Positions 9,316 to 18,556 of a DNA stretch of 45,118 bases are shown in pieces. Position 1 is the stretch's first letter. Every line of letters starts with the position of its first letter. The notes below the pieces were generated by a model. The model saw only the letters and a list, made by a program, of their open reading frames with translations. It ran no database searches and was not told the DNA's origin. The stretch is from NCBI GenBank assembly GCA_002887195.1, contig PJAB01000083.1, positions 1 through 45,118 of the forward strand, written 5' to 3'. The DNA is from Chrysochromulina parva. Taxonomy: Eukaryota; Haptophyta; Prymnesiales; Chrysochromulinaceae. Position numbers and translations under genes: made by a program.

Positions 9316-10335
9316 TCATGCTGGCCACTGCTGGGCGGCGACGATCAGCTTGATGATGGCCATGGCGTCGTTGGTGCGGCCCTCGCGCTGCAGCACGGAT
9401 GCCACCTGCATCGCTTCGGCGATCGCCACGGAGAGACCATGGGTGGAGTTTGGCACGAGATGAGGAGGTATTGGTATCGGCGCGATGTTTGGAATGTGCT
9501 TGTAGACCCCGTGGAGTTCGGAGTTGGTCACATCCCTCCAACTTGGCGACTCTTCGTCGTCCAACTGCAACATGAGCCTATCCGCGCGCATGGCGGCCGT
9601 CTCAGCCCGGATCTCCTTGGCCAGGTTGAGCTTTGCAGCCGCCGTGTACGGACGGTCAGTGCGTGCTGGTGTCGAGAAGGCCGCTCTCGTGCGTGTGGAA
9701 TTTGGCGGAGATGGCGTTCTATCCGCGCGCAGTCTGTCGGCGGTCGTGGCGGCGGCTCTCATGTCGTTCATTCTCATCTCAGTGGAAGCCGCTTGGGCAG
9801 TTGCGCTCGTGGCTACGGCAGTAGCAGCCGCCGCGTGATGCCCTGCGCGTCTGGCCTCGTCCACTTGTGATTGGCGTCTGGATTCTGCGCGCTCCCTTGC
9901 TTCGGCACCCTTCGCGGCAGTATGCTCCAAGTAGGCGGCAGTAAAGAGCTCGCGCTCGCGGTTCTTGGTCTCAGCCTGCATGCGCTTCAACGTGAGCTCC
10001 AAGGCCCCAATGTTCTGCTGCATGGAAGGTCGCTGATTGTCCGGCACCCGGGCATGCGCACTTCCAGCAGAGACCGGTCTCATTGGAGGCGTGGGTGGCG
10101 CTCTGAAGGCCTTCATACCCGCCACATGTGCCTGCTCACGGTTTGGCCGCGTCATACAGTGCCGGCAGTGGGTCAACTTTCTCTTCCACAGGCCGCACTC
10201 GATGCACCTCTCCTTGTCGTGTACACTGTTTTCCATCCGCAGTGTATTCCCGTGGATGTCCCCGTACTGCCGTGATAACGTGCCCATGCTCAGTGCGCTG
10301 TAAAGCTTCGCGCCATTAGGTGATCTGCAATACAT
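9316..10335 (-). CDS. Hypothetical protein with N-terminal CxxC-CxxC motif and coiled-coil-like region
   Basis: A 339-residue protein that I do not recognise. Near the N-terminus, Cys44, Cys47, Cys57 and Cys60 (Cx2C-x9-Cx2C within CIECGLWKRKLTHCRHC) could bind one zinc ion. Residues about 110-180 are rich in Arg, Glu and Ala and probably form a coiled coil. The C-terminal 70 residues are more ordered (HGVYKHIPNIAPIPIPPHLVP). The first ATG lies in a sequence that on the minus strand reads ATGTATTGCAG, which could also be the 3' end of an intron. Met17 is therefore a possible start, or an upstream exon may exist. Confidence 0.65.
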   Translation of the reverse strand: MYCRSPNGAKLYSALSMGTLSRQYGDIHGNTLRMENSVHDKERCIECGLWKRKLTHCRHCMTRPNREQAHVAGMKAFRAPPTPPMRPVSAGSAHARVPDNQRPSMQQNIGALELTLKRMQAETKNRERELFTAAYLEHTAAKGAEARERAESRRQSQVDEARRAGHHAAAATAVATSATAQAASTEMRMNDMRAAATTADRLRADRTPSPPNSTRTRAAFSTPARTDRPYTAAAKLNLAKEIRAETAAMRADRLMLQLDDEESPSWRDVTNSELHGVYKHIPNIAPIPIPPHLVPNSTHGLSVAIAEAMQVASVLQREGRTNDAMAIIKLIVAAQQWPA

Positions 10336-11110
10336 TTATCTTGGTGCAAGGCACCTGCCAATCTCCCGGTCGTTATGGACTCTTATGGACTCCAGGGTGG
10401 CCCTGCGTTTTCAAGCCTCCCAAAAAGCTCTCGACCCAACGTTTTTTCAAGGACGGGAATTTTTTTGAAACGTTTCAAGCGCGTACGGCACATTGCATGC
10501 ATCCAGGTCTTTTAGCTGTTCAGCCTCATCGCTCCATGGCGACACTTTCTGTTGAGGGCGAGTCCGGGTTGGTCCGCGGCGAGGCCAGCGTGCCCGAGAG
10601 GCTCGCGGCCAGCGCCGGCATGGGCCATGGCCACGGGCTGAGGGACGAGTCAGATTCATAAGGCTTGTTCCATAATTACCACTCGTCTCCGAAGTCTGAT
10701 CTAGCTTCTAGGCGTCTCCGCGTGCTTTGGGGGGCGGGGCGGGTGCAATTTGCGGTGCGTACTGTCCGGTCGTGTAGTCTCAAGTCTGTACTTTCTATTC
10801 TGAAGTCTCAACAAGTCTGTATGAGAATCGACCCGGAGTCCACCGCGCACCGGACGAGACGCGAGAGTCTGTCAGAGTGCAGAGTCGCCTGAACAGATCT
10901 CAGATGAGATATCATCAGTGTAAGTGCACAGTCTGCCACGTGTCTGCTGTGACTGCCGGAACTTTTGTAGTGCTGAGACAAACCCGTGCCCTGCGAAGCT
11001 CGACTGCGAAGCGAGGTTCCGAACCGTAGTCCCGAACGTACCGTGGGCGAGCGCTAACGTTGCTCCGAGCGGCCTTTTGCCAGTTACAGCTTGAGCTTCG
11101 TCAGGCGCCC
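10336..11110. other. 775-bp intergenic region with clustered AGTCT pentamers
   Basis: I support no gene here; the short frames have no recognisable content. AGTCT occurs seven times on the plus strand between 10693 and 10934 (starting at 10693, 10776, 10783, 10804, 10814, 10866 and 10930), often as AAGTCTG or AAGTCTC. It is the most structured part of the region and lies about 360-600 bp upstream of the zinc-motif gene start. Confidence 0.5.
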
Positions 11111-11333
11111 TCACTCTGCAAGAGGCTCGAGCCGCTCGATTGCGAGACTTTCCTCAAGGGCGTCGAGCTCGAGCGGAGAACACGCCGCTAGGAAGCGCAC
11201 CCTCTCCTCACGCTGCTCGTTTTTGAGTGCGCGCTCACGCTCGCGCTTCGCTCGCAGCAACGCCTGCATCTCTGCCGATGGCGGCCCCCTGCCTTGCTTC
11301 TTAGCCTTCTTGTTCGCCTTCGGACCAGCGGCA

Positions 11334-11374
<41 letters not shown>

Positions 11375-12745
11375 CACGGAGGCAGGCACGCCATCGCTCG
11401 ATCCCGCCGTAGCCGCTGCTGCTGCTGCGGACTGCTCCTTGGCCTCAACGGCCGCGGCCTCCTCGGCGGCCTGCGCGTCGGCCGCGGTCCGATGCTTCGC
11501 TTGAGCTTCAAGGAGCTCTTGTACCCTCGCAAGCAACGCTTCACGCGCCGCGGGCTCGAGTGCGGGCATCGTGCTCACGTCGAAGCTAGCGGCGACGGAG
11601 AGGTGGTCCGAGGGGAAGCCGCGGCACGGGAGGCCGGATTCGGATGCCTCTGGCGCGGCCTCAAGTGTGCTCCAGTGCTGCGACAGCGTCAGGGCGCGTG
11701 GCGAGTACAGGATGTGGTCGAGCTTCCAGAGCTCGCAGGGGCCGACCATGGCGCCGTGCGCGTACGCGGCGCGTGTCGCACCCGTCGGGACGCGCTCCAA
11801 GCGCACGCGCTGGGCGCGTGGCACGCGCTGCGCTGCATCATAGAGCTGCTGCCACGCCTGCATCTGCTCCGCTGTTGGCATCGGTGAGCCGCCGCCGCCG
11901 CCCTCAGCAGGGCTGGCAGCCTCAGCATCGTCGCCACGGGTGTCGCTGTCGTCCTCAGCTGCTCCGTCGTCGGTCGACAGGCGGAGCGCGCTCGCGCACT
12001 CGCGCTGCAACTCGGCCTGCGTGGGCGCCGCGACTGTGCCGTCGTGGGCGCCACCGACGAGCGCGGCCACACACGAGCCGCGTGCGAGCTCTGAATTCAT
12101 GTCGCCCGCAATCAGCACGGCGCGCGTGCCGAAGGTGTCGACCGCCATCTCGACGCACTTGCTCAGCTGCTTGACGCGTGTCGTCTCCTTGGTCGCATCC
12201 AAATGCACCGAGAAGACGGCCAGCGGCCCGAGAGGCTCCAGCGCCGTCGCCGGCCGGCCGCGCAAACACATGCACACGCGCGTCGTCGCGTCCGCACGCG
12301 GTTTCTTCGCGTCGACGTCCATCAGCCGATCAGTGCGATAGAGTAGCGCATTCCCAATAGCCGTGCAGGATCGCAGCACGCGCGCATTGCGAGCCGCCAT
12401 CTGCGCCATCTGCTCCTGCGCCGGAATGACGTACTCGTAGCCGCTGAGGCGCAGCCAGCCGGGCAGCTCATGGACGCCGTCTGCGCGCCGCTCGAACTGA
12501 ACCTCTTGCAGACACACTATGTCGGCCTCCGCGGCCACGAGCTCGGCCAGCAGAGCTGGGCGCCGAGACTCCCAGGCGAGCACCTCATCAAACGGCTCCG
12601 CCCAGGGAAACGCTGCAAATGCTTGCACGGTTCCAGTGCGCTCGTCGACGGGACGCACGTATAACGGCGCCAGGAGATTGTAGCTGATGATGCTTAGCTG
12701 CGACGGAGAACGGCGCAGGAGCGAGCCGCGTGGAAGGGAGGCCAT
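11111..12745 (-). CDS. Endonuclease/exonuclease/phosphatase (EEP) family protein, CCR4/nocturnin-like
   Basis: EEP enzymes are Mg2+-dependent phosphodiesterases; the CCR4/nocturnin/Angel subgroup acts on RNA 3' ends or related substrates. The 544-residue protein shows the full catalytic series: ISYNLLAP near the N-terminus, CLQEVQ (metal-binding Glu), HLDATKE, GDMNSE (Asp/Asn), LDHILYS and a final PSDHLSV (catalytic His). The EEP core ends around residue 390. A charged, Ala-rich tail with a 16-residue poly-Ala run and a Lys-rich KANKKAKKQ patch follows. The frame reaches back to a GTG; the ATG at 12743-12745 is chosen. It is divergent from the TMEM65 gene. The exact subfamily and substrate are uncertain. 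Confidence 0.85.
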
Positions 12746-12858
12746 CTTGCTGACGCGTCGACATATCTCCGCCCCCAGCGTCACGCTAAACTTTTGCCTG
12801 TGAATGTTAACGTGTTGTCAACGGTCTAACCTTGGAAGAGCCGCTCCTTCCCCACAGC
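12746..12858. promoter_or_regulatory. Short shared promoter region of EEP nuclease (-) and TMEM65 (+)
   Basis: Only 113 bp separate the two divergent start codons, so their 5' untranslated regions and core promoters must overlap or lie side by side. I see no TATA box. The assignment rests on geometry alone. Confidence 0.4.
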
Positions 12859-13665
12859 ATGAACTCACAATCTTCACACCCTTCCAACGTCCTTCTTCTC
12901 TTGTGTCGGTCCTCCAACTGGTCCTCTCCCCCTGGGCCCTGCATGTTCCCCCGACTGGTTCGATCGGCGCTCCGGCCAACCCTGAAGCGCGGCCTCTTGC
13001 GCGAGCTCTTTACCGCGCCGCCACCGCCGACGGCGACGGCGCTCGCCAAGGCGCTGGCGTCTGCCGATGCTGACACTCTCAACACGGTCCTGGAGTCGCT
13101 GCCGCCGGACGCCAAGAAGCGGGCTGGATTGCAATGGGCGATGGCCGAGCTGGAGGGTGAATTCACCAAGGCGGATAAGAATGCCGATGGCAAGCTCTCG
13201 TACAAGGAGTTTCGCGCGTGGGCCGAGGAGGTGATCTCAACAGGTAAGCCAACCGAGCCCGAGACGCCACCCACTGCTGCTCAACTACGCGCCACATTCT
13301 ACATCAATGCCGTGCCATTCATGGCTGTCGGGCTCACCGACAACAGTCTGATGATCCTGTCCGGGGATATCATTGACCACAGCATCGGCTTGCTGCTCGG
13401 ACTCTCGACGCTTGGCGCTGCTGCCCTTGGCAACGGAGTCGCCAGTGCACTCGGTATGGTTTCCCATGGCGCAATCGAGCGGTCGGCGTCGGCAATTGGC
13501 CTGCCCGATCCACGACTCACGCTGTACCAACGTGAGCTGCAGGTCACCAAGAATGTGCGCATGGCCGCTGGGATTGTTGGTGTGCTCCTTGGCTGCATCT
13601 TCGGGATGTTCCCACTGCTTTTTCTCAACGCCCCGTCGTCGCATGACCCGAAGCACGAGCGGTAG
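12859..13665 (+). CDS. TMEM65: TMEM65-family membrane protein with an N-terminal EF-hand
   Basis: TMEM65 is a mitochondrial inner-membrane protein that in animals has been linked to mitochondrial Na+/Ca2+ exchange. Here the TMEM65 domain (about residues 146-258 of 268) is recognisable from NAVPFMAVGLTDNSLMILSG, GLSTLGAAALGN and GCIFGMFPLLFLN, giving three membrane segments. In front of it lies a canonical EF-hand loop, DKNADGKLSYKE (about 106-117), with acidic or oxygen ligands at positions 1, 3, 5, 9 and 12. The frame opens at TTG; ATG 12859 is the first start. ATG 12943 would give a textbook Arg-rich mitochondrial presequence (MFPRLVRSALRPTLKRGLL) and may be the real one. It is followed after 80 bp by NSUN5. 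Confidence 0.9.
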   Translation: MNSQSSHPSNVLLLLCRSSNWSSPPGPCMFPRLVRSALRPTLKRGLLRELFTAPPPPTATALAKALASADADTLNTVLESLPPDAKKRAGLQWAMAELEGEFTKADKNADGKLSYKEFRAWAEEVISTGKPTEPETPPTAAQLRATFYINAVPFMAVGLTDNSLMILSGDIIDHSIGLLLGLSTLGAAALGNGVASALGMVSHGAIERSASAIGLPDPRLTLYQRELQVTKNVRMAAGIVGVLLGCIFGMFPLLFLNAPSSHDPKHER

Positions 13666-13745
13666 GTGCAGACCAAGAACTCAAAGTCGCAGGAGGTGCA
13701 TGGGTTGAGCACTTTCGGCAATTTCCCCCCAATTTAGTAACGGTC

Positions 13746-15224
13746 ATGCGGAATTCAGTGCACGTCACAGTTCACGTCACCGACCGCACACACATGAAGC
13801 GCTCCAACGACGACAACACGCCAACACCGGCGGCCAGCCGTCCTCGGACCGGAGGCGCTTGGGATGGTCCTCACGAGCTTTGGCACACGGCCTCCAAGGT
13901 TCTCGCTTCAGTGCTCCGAAATGGGTCGCTCAAGTCCATTCTCGCCCCGATGCCAAGCGAGCGCGCCAAGCCAGTGAATGCGCTCGTGACAGAAACGCTC
14001 AAACGACGCGAGCTCCTTGAGCGTGTCGTTCAGGAGTCTGGGCCGTGGTCTTCGACAAGTGGCCACGAGCTGCGTCTGCTCCTCGCTCACGAGATGCTCT
14101 TTGGCCACGGCCTACGCCAGTCGGCCCTCCTGCGACCGACCGACGACGACACGCTCGCAGAGACGCTGTCACGCATGCGCAGCTGGGAGGCGACGCTGCT
14201 CAAATCGGCCAAGGCGCACGCACGCGAAGCGGGTGTCACCGACGATGCCGACGGCAACGGCGGATTGGCAGAGCAGCAGCAGCAGCAGCAGCAGCAATCC
14301 CAGGCGGCTCGGCTGCCTCGGTACGTGCGCGTGAACACGCTCAAGATGACGCTGGACGCGGCGGTAGCCGTGCTTTGCGCCGAGGGCTGGACGCACGTGC
14401 CGGTGCCAACGGAAGGCATCCCGAGTGCTCCGCCCGAACCGCCCCTGTTTTGGGTCGACCCGCACGTGCCGAGCTTGCTGGTCATGCCACCCGAGACGGA
14501 GCTGCACGAGCACGCCCTCGTGCAGAGCAGCGCGCTCATCTTGCAGGACAAGGCCTCGTGCCTCGCGCCAGCTGCGCTCGCCCCTCGCCCGGGTGAGCTC
14601 ATCCTCGACTGCTGTGCCGCGCCAGGCAACAAGACCACACAGCTCGCAGCGCTCTCGGCGCCCAATGGCCTCGTGATCGCTTGTGAGCGTGATGCGAGGC
14701 GCGCTGGCGTGCTTCGCGCGCGCGCGGCGCAGGCGGCCGGGAGCGCGATCCGCGTGATGCAGATCGACTTCCTGTCGATTGATGTCAAAGAGTCGCCCTA
14801 TTGCGACGTGACCGCAGTGCAGCTCGATCCCACGTGCTCTGGCTCTGGCATGGTCGAGCGCGCTGGCTTCCAACTCGCGCCCGAGGGTGGCGCGGCTGCC
14901 GTGGACGGCGGGCAGGCCGAGCGCCTGGCTGCTCTTGGCGCGATGCAGCTCGAGCTTGTGCTGCATGCGCTCTCCTTCCCCAAGGCGCGTGTCGTTGTCT
15001 ACTCGACGTGCTCCGTCCACCCCGTCGAAGACGAACTTGTGGTGCGGGCTGCTCTGCGCGCGCCGGCGGTGCGCCGTGCGGGCTGGCGGCTCGCGCCCGC
15101 GCTTCCACAGTGGCCATGCCGAGGGCTGCCGCTGCTGCCTGATGCACACATGCTCGTCCGGGCGGGCCCCGAAGTTTGTACGAATGGCTTCTTTGTGGCA
15201 CGCTTTGAGAGGGCGTCGGTCTGA
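13746..15224 (+). CDS. NSUN5: NSUN5-like rRNA cytosine-C5 methyltransferase
   Basis: NSUN5/Rcm1 places m5C in large-subunit rRNA. The 492-residue protein matches human NSUN5 over nearly its whole length: N-terminal helices, PRYVRVNTLK, ILQDKASCLAP, the SAM-binding DCCAAPGNKT, the motif IV LDPTCSGSGM with its releasing Cys, and motif VI YSTCSVHPVEDE with the catalytic Cys. The end is NGFFVARFER. A run of nine Gln (14275-14295) sits in the linker before PRYVRVNTLK. Met17 (13794, MKRSNDD) is an alternative start, and the region before it is not conserved. Only 80 bp separate it from the upstream TMEM65 stop. Confidence 0.95.
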   Translation: MRNSVHVTVHVTDRTHMKRSNDDNTPTPAASRPRTGGAWDGPHELWHTASKVLASVLRNGSLKSILAPMPSERAKPVNALVTETLKRRELLERVVQESGPWSSTSGHELRLLLAHEMLFGHGLRQSALLRPTDDDTLAETLSRMRSWEATLLKSAKAHAREAGVTDDADGNGGLAEQQQQQQQQSQAARLPRYVRVNTLKMTLDAAVAVLCAEGWTHVPVPTEGIPSAPPEPPLFWVDPHVPSLLVMPPETELHEHALVQSSALILQDKASCLAPAALAPRPGELILDCCAAPGNKTTQLAALSAPNGLVIACERDARRAGVLRARAAQAAGSAIRVMQIDFLSIDVKESPYCDVTAVQLDPTCSGSGMVERAGFQLAPEGGAAAVDGGQAERLAALGAMQLELVLHALSFPKARVVVYSTCSVHPVEDELVVRAALRAPAVRRAGWRLAPALPQWPCRGLPLLPDAHMLVRAGPEVCTNGFFVARFERASV

Positions 15225-15852
15225 CCGAGAGAAGAGTCGTCGCGCGCCTCCTAGTCCTACCCGAAGCCCAAGCCGAACCACAAACTGATGGAACACGCGC
15301 GGCAAACGCGCGGCATGGCCCCCGACCGTCCCCTCCCCGGGCGTCGACGACGGGTGTCGATTTGCAGCTGTAATTCTAAAATTCAAGATCGAAGATGGAT
15401 GCGAAAATCCTTATTTACAAACGGAAACGGCAAACGCGGTCCGTCCCGCGACCGTGCGGCGGGTTCGAAGTTCCCCGGGCTTCGTCCACGCACACCACTC
15501 CACACCCCGACGCGAAACTGCAGATCGGTGAGTCATCCCGTCCGATCGCATGTCGTGTGTAGGGTCTCATATATTGAACGCAACCGATCGCACAAGGGCA
15601 AGCCGCACCAACGCAAATGCGAACAACGTAAATGGCACGCGCATCGCCATGTCAAATCGCATTCGACTCGGTCCACGATCCACGTGCGCCCGCCAAGCGC
15701 CAGCCGCCACGGGCCAGCACTTAGCCAGCACAGCACCCTCGTGCATGCTGTTGTCTTGAAATGACTTGACTTGTATGACGTGCTGTTTCATCATCGATTC
15801 GTCTTCACAGCTCTCGCGTGCGTGCTGTTTCATCATCGATTCGTCTTCTTCT
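15225..15852. other. Intergenic region, convergent 3' ends
   Basis: This lies between the NSUN5 stop and the stop of the minus-strand PGPGSY repeat protein. A 158-residue plus-strand frame (15288-15764) starts with ATG but is dominated by Arg, His and Ser, with no recognisable domain, and I do not call it. The only clear structure is the 28-bp direct repeat near the right end. Confidence 0.5.
15779..15848. repeat. 28-bp perfect direct repeat, period 42 bp
   Basis: Copies at 15779-15806 and 15821-15848 are identical. The period is 42 bp, a multiple of three. On the minus strand the repeat lies immediately after the stop codon of the PGPGSY repeat gene, and in a neighbouring frame it reads DESMMKQH twice. 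Confidence 0.95.
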
Positions 15853-17901
15853 TCAGAGCGTCCCACCGGTGCACCCACCCCACTGCACCGGGGGGGGCTC
15901 GGTCTTGAGAAGGTCAATTTTGACGCGATCCGCCATCGAAAAGGAAGGGGACGAGGGCTTGTGCGCGAGCGTCGGCGAGTAGGATCCCGGCCCGGGCAGC
16001 GTTGACAGCGTCGAATGGCCGCGGTGGCCTCGTTGACGTGGGCTGGGAATAGACAGGTGCGAGAAGCGCTCGGAGTCGAGCACGGCTGGTTGGAGGACCG
16101 CTGGGGCAGTTTTGGGAGGAGTGGGAGGTTCTTGCCAGTTGCGCCAGGGCCCTGCTGCGCCGGGTCGCGGAGTACGAGGGGGTGACGAGCCACGGCTCAT
16201 CGAGGGGCTCGTGCTTGGGCGATCGTCCGCAACTAGGCGGTTAACTTGGCGGAACCTTGACGCAAGGCGGGATCTCGAAGGGGATCTCGAGGGGCTCGTG
16301 CTTGGGCGCCTGGTAATGGATCCCTCAAGGGAGCTCATGACGGGCGCCGACTTGGGCGCGTTGACGTAAGCGACGCATAGCTGTGTGAGCCGCCGCACGT
16401 CGCGGTGCACCATAGTGATGCATTGCCGGTCATTGTGGCCCGCCAGGCGCAGCTTTTGCGCGTGGCGCGAGAGCAACCGGCACTGCAGCTGGCTCACGAC
16501 CGCGAGGGGGCCGCCGTCCTCGCGCTGCTTACGGAGCTGCGCAAGGTCCTGCACCGCGCGCACGCACGCGAGCGCCGACAGCTTGCCCCGACTGGTGTAC
16601 CCGTCGTCAGCCTGGCTATCCGCCTGCCGTTGCCGCCGACGTTGTTCGAGCAGCTCCCTCGGAGAGAGGCCAGTCGTTGGAGTGTAGAGCCGGCTGCTTG
16701 CGCCGCTGATCTTCAAGGAGGGACCGGATGGCGGCGATGGCAGCTTATCGTAGCTTCTCGGAAGCTTCTCGAGCTCGTCCCAAGCTGGCAAGGACGATGC
16801 CTCTGCCTGGAGGCGAAGACGAGCCTCGGCCTCAACCTCCGCCTCCGCCTCAGCCTCGGACTCAGCGTCGATCACATTCTCGGCCTCAAGCTTGCTGGCC
16901 ATCTCAGCCTCTGCGGCCGCTTGCGCCTCAGCTGCTGTGGCCGCGGCTGCCGCCGCCGATTTTGACGTCGCCACCCGTGTGCGCGCAGCCACAGCCGCAG
17001 CTTCTTGGTCCTCTCCCCCTGCTGCCGCCGCAGCCGTGGCTGCCACCTCTGCCGCCGCTCGTGCCTCCTCCCCCTCTTCCTCCTCCTTCACCTCGGACGA
17101 GAGCTCGGCTGCTCTACTGTGCTTCTTACCTCTCTTCCCCCGGTTGCTCGATGCGCGCAGCAAGGCATTTGTCCTGTCTAGTTCGGCCTGCGCGGCCTGC
17201 TGCCTCAGGCTCTCAAGCTGTCCTGAGGTCCCGGATGTCCCGGATGCTGCTGCCCCGCATTTTACCGCCATGTGCCACTCTTTCTTCTGCTCAAGCTCCG
17301 CGAGCTGCAAACGCTCCTCGCCCGTCAGCTCGCCCGCAGCCTCGCGCCGCTTGAGATCGGCGATGCGCTCGTCCATCAGTACCGCGGCTTCCGCATCGTC
17401 GGCATCGAAACGAGGTTTGTTGCGATCGTCTATCGCTGCCGCGGAACCTGCATGGCTGCTCGTCGTTATCAGCTGCGCAAGCTCTGCAAGCTCGGCGTCG
17501 GTCAGCTCGCCCGTAGCCTCGCGCCGCTGGAGATCGGCGATGCGCTCGTCCATAATGGCCACGGCTGTCGCCGAGAGCTGCGCAAGCTCTGCAAGCTCGG
17601 CGTCTGTCAGCTCGCCCGCAGCCTCGCGGCGCTGGAGATCGGCCATGCGCGCATCCATAACGGCCGCGATTGCAGCCTCCCCGGCGTCAAAGCCAGGGTC
17701 TCCGGGCCCCATCCCGTCCGTCTTTTTCGGTCTAGAGAGGCCAACAATCCTGCTGGGAATGCTAATGCCTTCGGCTTCGGGCTCTGGGTGATTGGGTACA
17801 TGTATGAAGATGGGTGAGTCGAGCTTCAGGTTGTTGGATTTATTCGAGGCTATGAAGCCGCCACGAAAGCCTAAGCTGGCAGGATCAGGTCGCTTCGGCA
17901 T
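15853..17901 (-). CDS. Charged repeat protein with C-terminal PGPGSY (SHIPPO-like) motif
   Basis: I do not recognise this 682-residue protein as a named family. Residues about 70-200 contain three imperfect copies of a helical unit built on MDERIADLQRREAAGELTD followed by AELAELAQL. Ala/Glu-rich coiled-coil-like sequence follows. Then comes a more ordered block (ALACVRAVQDLAQLRKQ, then CRLLSRHAQKLRLAGHNDRQC), Ser/Pro/Arg-rich sequence, and near the end LPGPGSYSPTLAHKPSSPSFSM, which resembles the STPGR/SHIPPO motif of flagellar microtubule proteins. An axonemal role is a weak inference. The frame opens at TTG; the ATG at 17899-17901 is used. Eight G at 15890-15897, in its last codons, are a possible indel site. 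Confidence 0.75.
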   Translation of the reverse strand: MPKRPDPASLGFRGGFIASNKSNNLKLDSPIFIHVPNHPEPEAEGISIPSRIVGLSRPKKTDGMGPGDPGFDAGEAAIAAVMDARMADLQRREAAGELTDAELAELAQLSATAVAIMDERIADLQRREATGELTDAELAELAQLITTSSHAGSAAAIDDRNKPRFDADDAEAAVLMDERIADLKRREAAGELTGEERLQLAELEQKKEWHMAVKCGAAASGTSGTSGQLESLRQQAAQAELDRTNALLRASSNRGKRGKKHSRAAELSSEVKEEEEGEEARAAAEVAATAAAAAGGEDQEAAAVAARTRVATSKSAAAAAATAAEAQAAAEAEMASKLEAENVIDAESEAEAEAEVEAEARLRLQAEASSLPAWDELEKLPRSYDKLPSPPSGPSLKISGASSRLYTPTTGLSPRELLEQRRRQRQADSQADDGYTSRGKLSALACVRAVQDLAQLRKQREDGGPLAVVSQLQCRLLSRHAQKLRLAGHNDRQCITMVHRDVRRLTQLCVAYVNAPKSAPVMSSLEGSITRRPSTSPSRSPSRSRLASRFRQVNRLVADDRPSTSPSMSRGSSPPRTPRPGAAGPWRNWQEPPTPPKTAPAVLQPAVLDSERFSHLSIPSPRQRGHRGHSTLSTLPGPGSYSPTLAHKPSSPSFSMADRVKIDLLKTEPPPVQWGGCTGGTL

Positions 17902-18556
17902 TTCAGGTGAACGAGTCTCATAAATAACTCGACAGTGGAGAAACAGGAACGCGCTTAAAGAAGTTTGGAAGTTGAGAAAACTTAATGCATGCAATGCACA
18001 TCACGAAACTCTATAGCAGCGATCGGCGCCCCACCGTTTCTTCGAGTATTAAATGTTTTAGACGCTGTTTCAGACGCTGTTTCGATATTAGAGAATTAGA
18101 CAACAGATCCCGTGTTCCGACTTTTCCCGATCGTCATGTTCCCGATTGTGATTCCCGTCATCAACATCATTCTGCTTCAACATTCTGCCTCGTGGTCGTG
18201 AGCCGTGCGCACAACCACACACCACCGCGTCGGTCGTCACTTTCTAGTCCCTTTCTCTTTCGGGCGTGCATCCAAGCTCAACACCCGGACCTCCCCCGTC
18301 CCACGTCTCACGCCGCAATTATACACGATCGGAAATTTGGATCATCGTGCATCGATGCCGTCATGCGTCGCTCGCACGCGGCAGTACCCGGTAGTTACCG
18401 AGTAGAGTGGAGCGACGGCGGCGATAACCGATATCTCAGTCAAATATTGTGTCGAAAAGTCTTGTATGGATACCGCATGGGGGACCGGTATGGGAGCACT
18501 AGGCACACACGGGCATCCCCCCGCAAAATCTCTGCGATACTGAGGTGCCAGGATGC
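17902..18556. other. 655-bp intergenic region
   Basis: This is the 5' flank of the PGPGSY repeat gene and the 3' flank of the Rieske-like gene. It is richer in A+T than the genes. A 12-bp unit, AGACGCTGTTTC, is tandemly duplicated at 18060-18083. A 223-residue plus-strand frame (17985-18656) starts with ATG but has no recognisable content and overlaps the next gene, so it is not called. Confidence 0.5.

Noticed and set aside
14169..15386. 405-residue minus-strand frame
   Set aside because: It lies opposite NSUN5, whose conserved motifs prove the plus strand. The frame is open only because of high GC and contains no domain.
15455..15480. GGGTTCGAAGTTCCCC as a tRNA T-loop / B box
   Set aside because: The spacing after GGTTCGA does not fit the B-box consensus, and no matching A box or acceptor stem is found nearby.
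15288..15764. 158-residue plus-strand ATG frame after NSUN5
   Set aside because: It is basic and low in hydrophobic residues, without a recognisable motif; more likely untranslated sequence.
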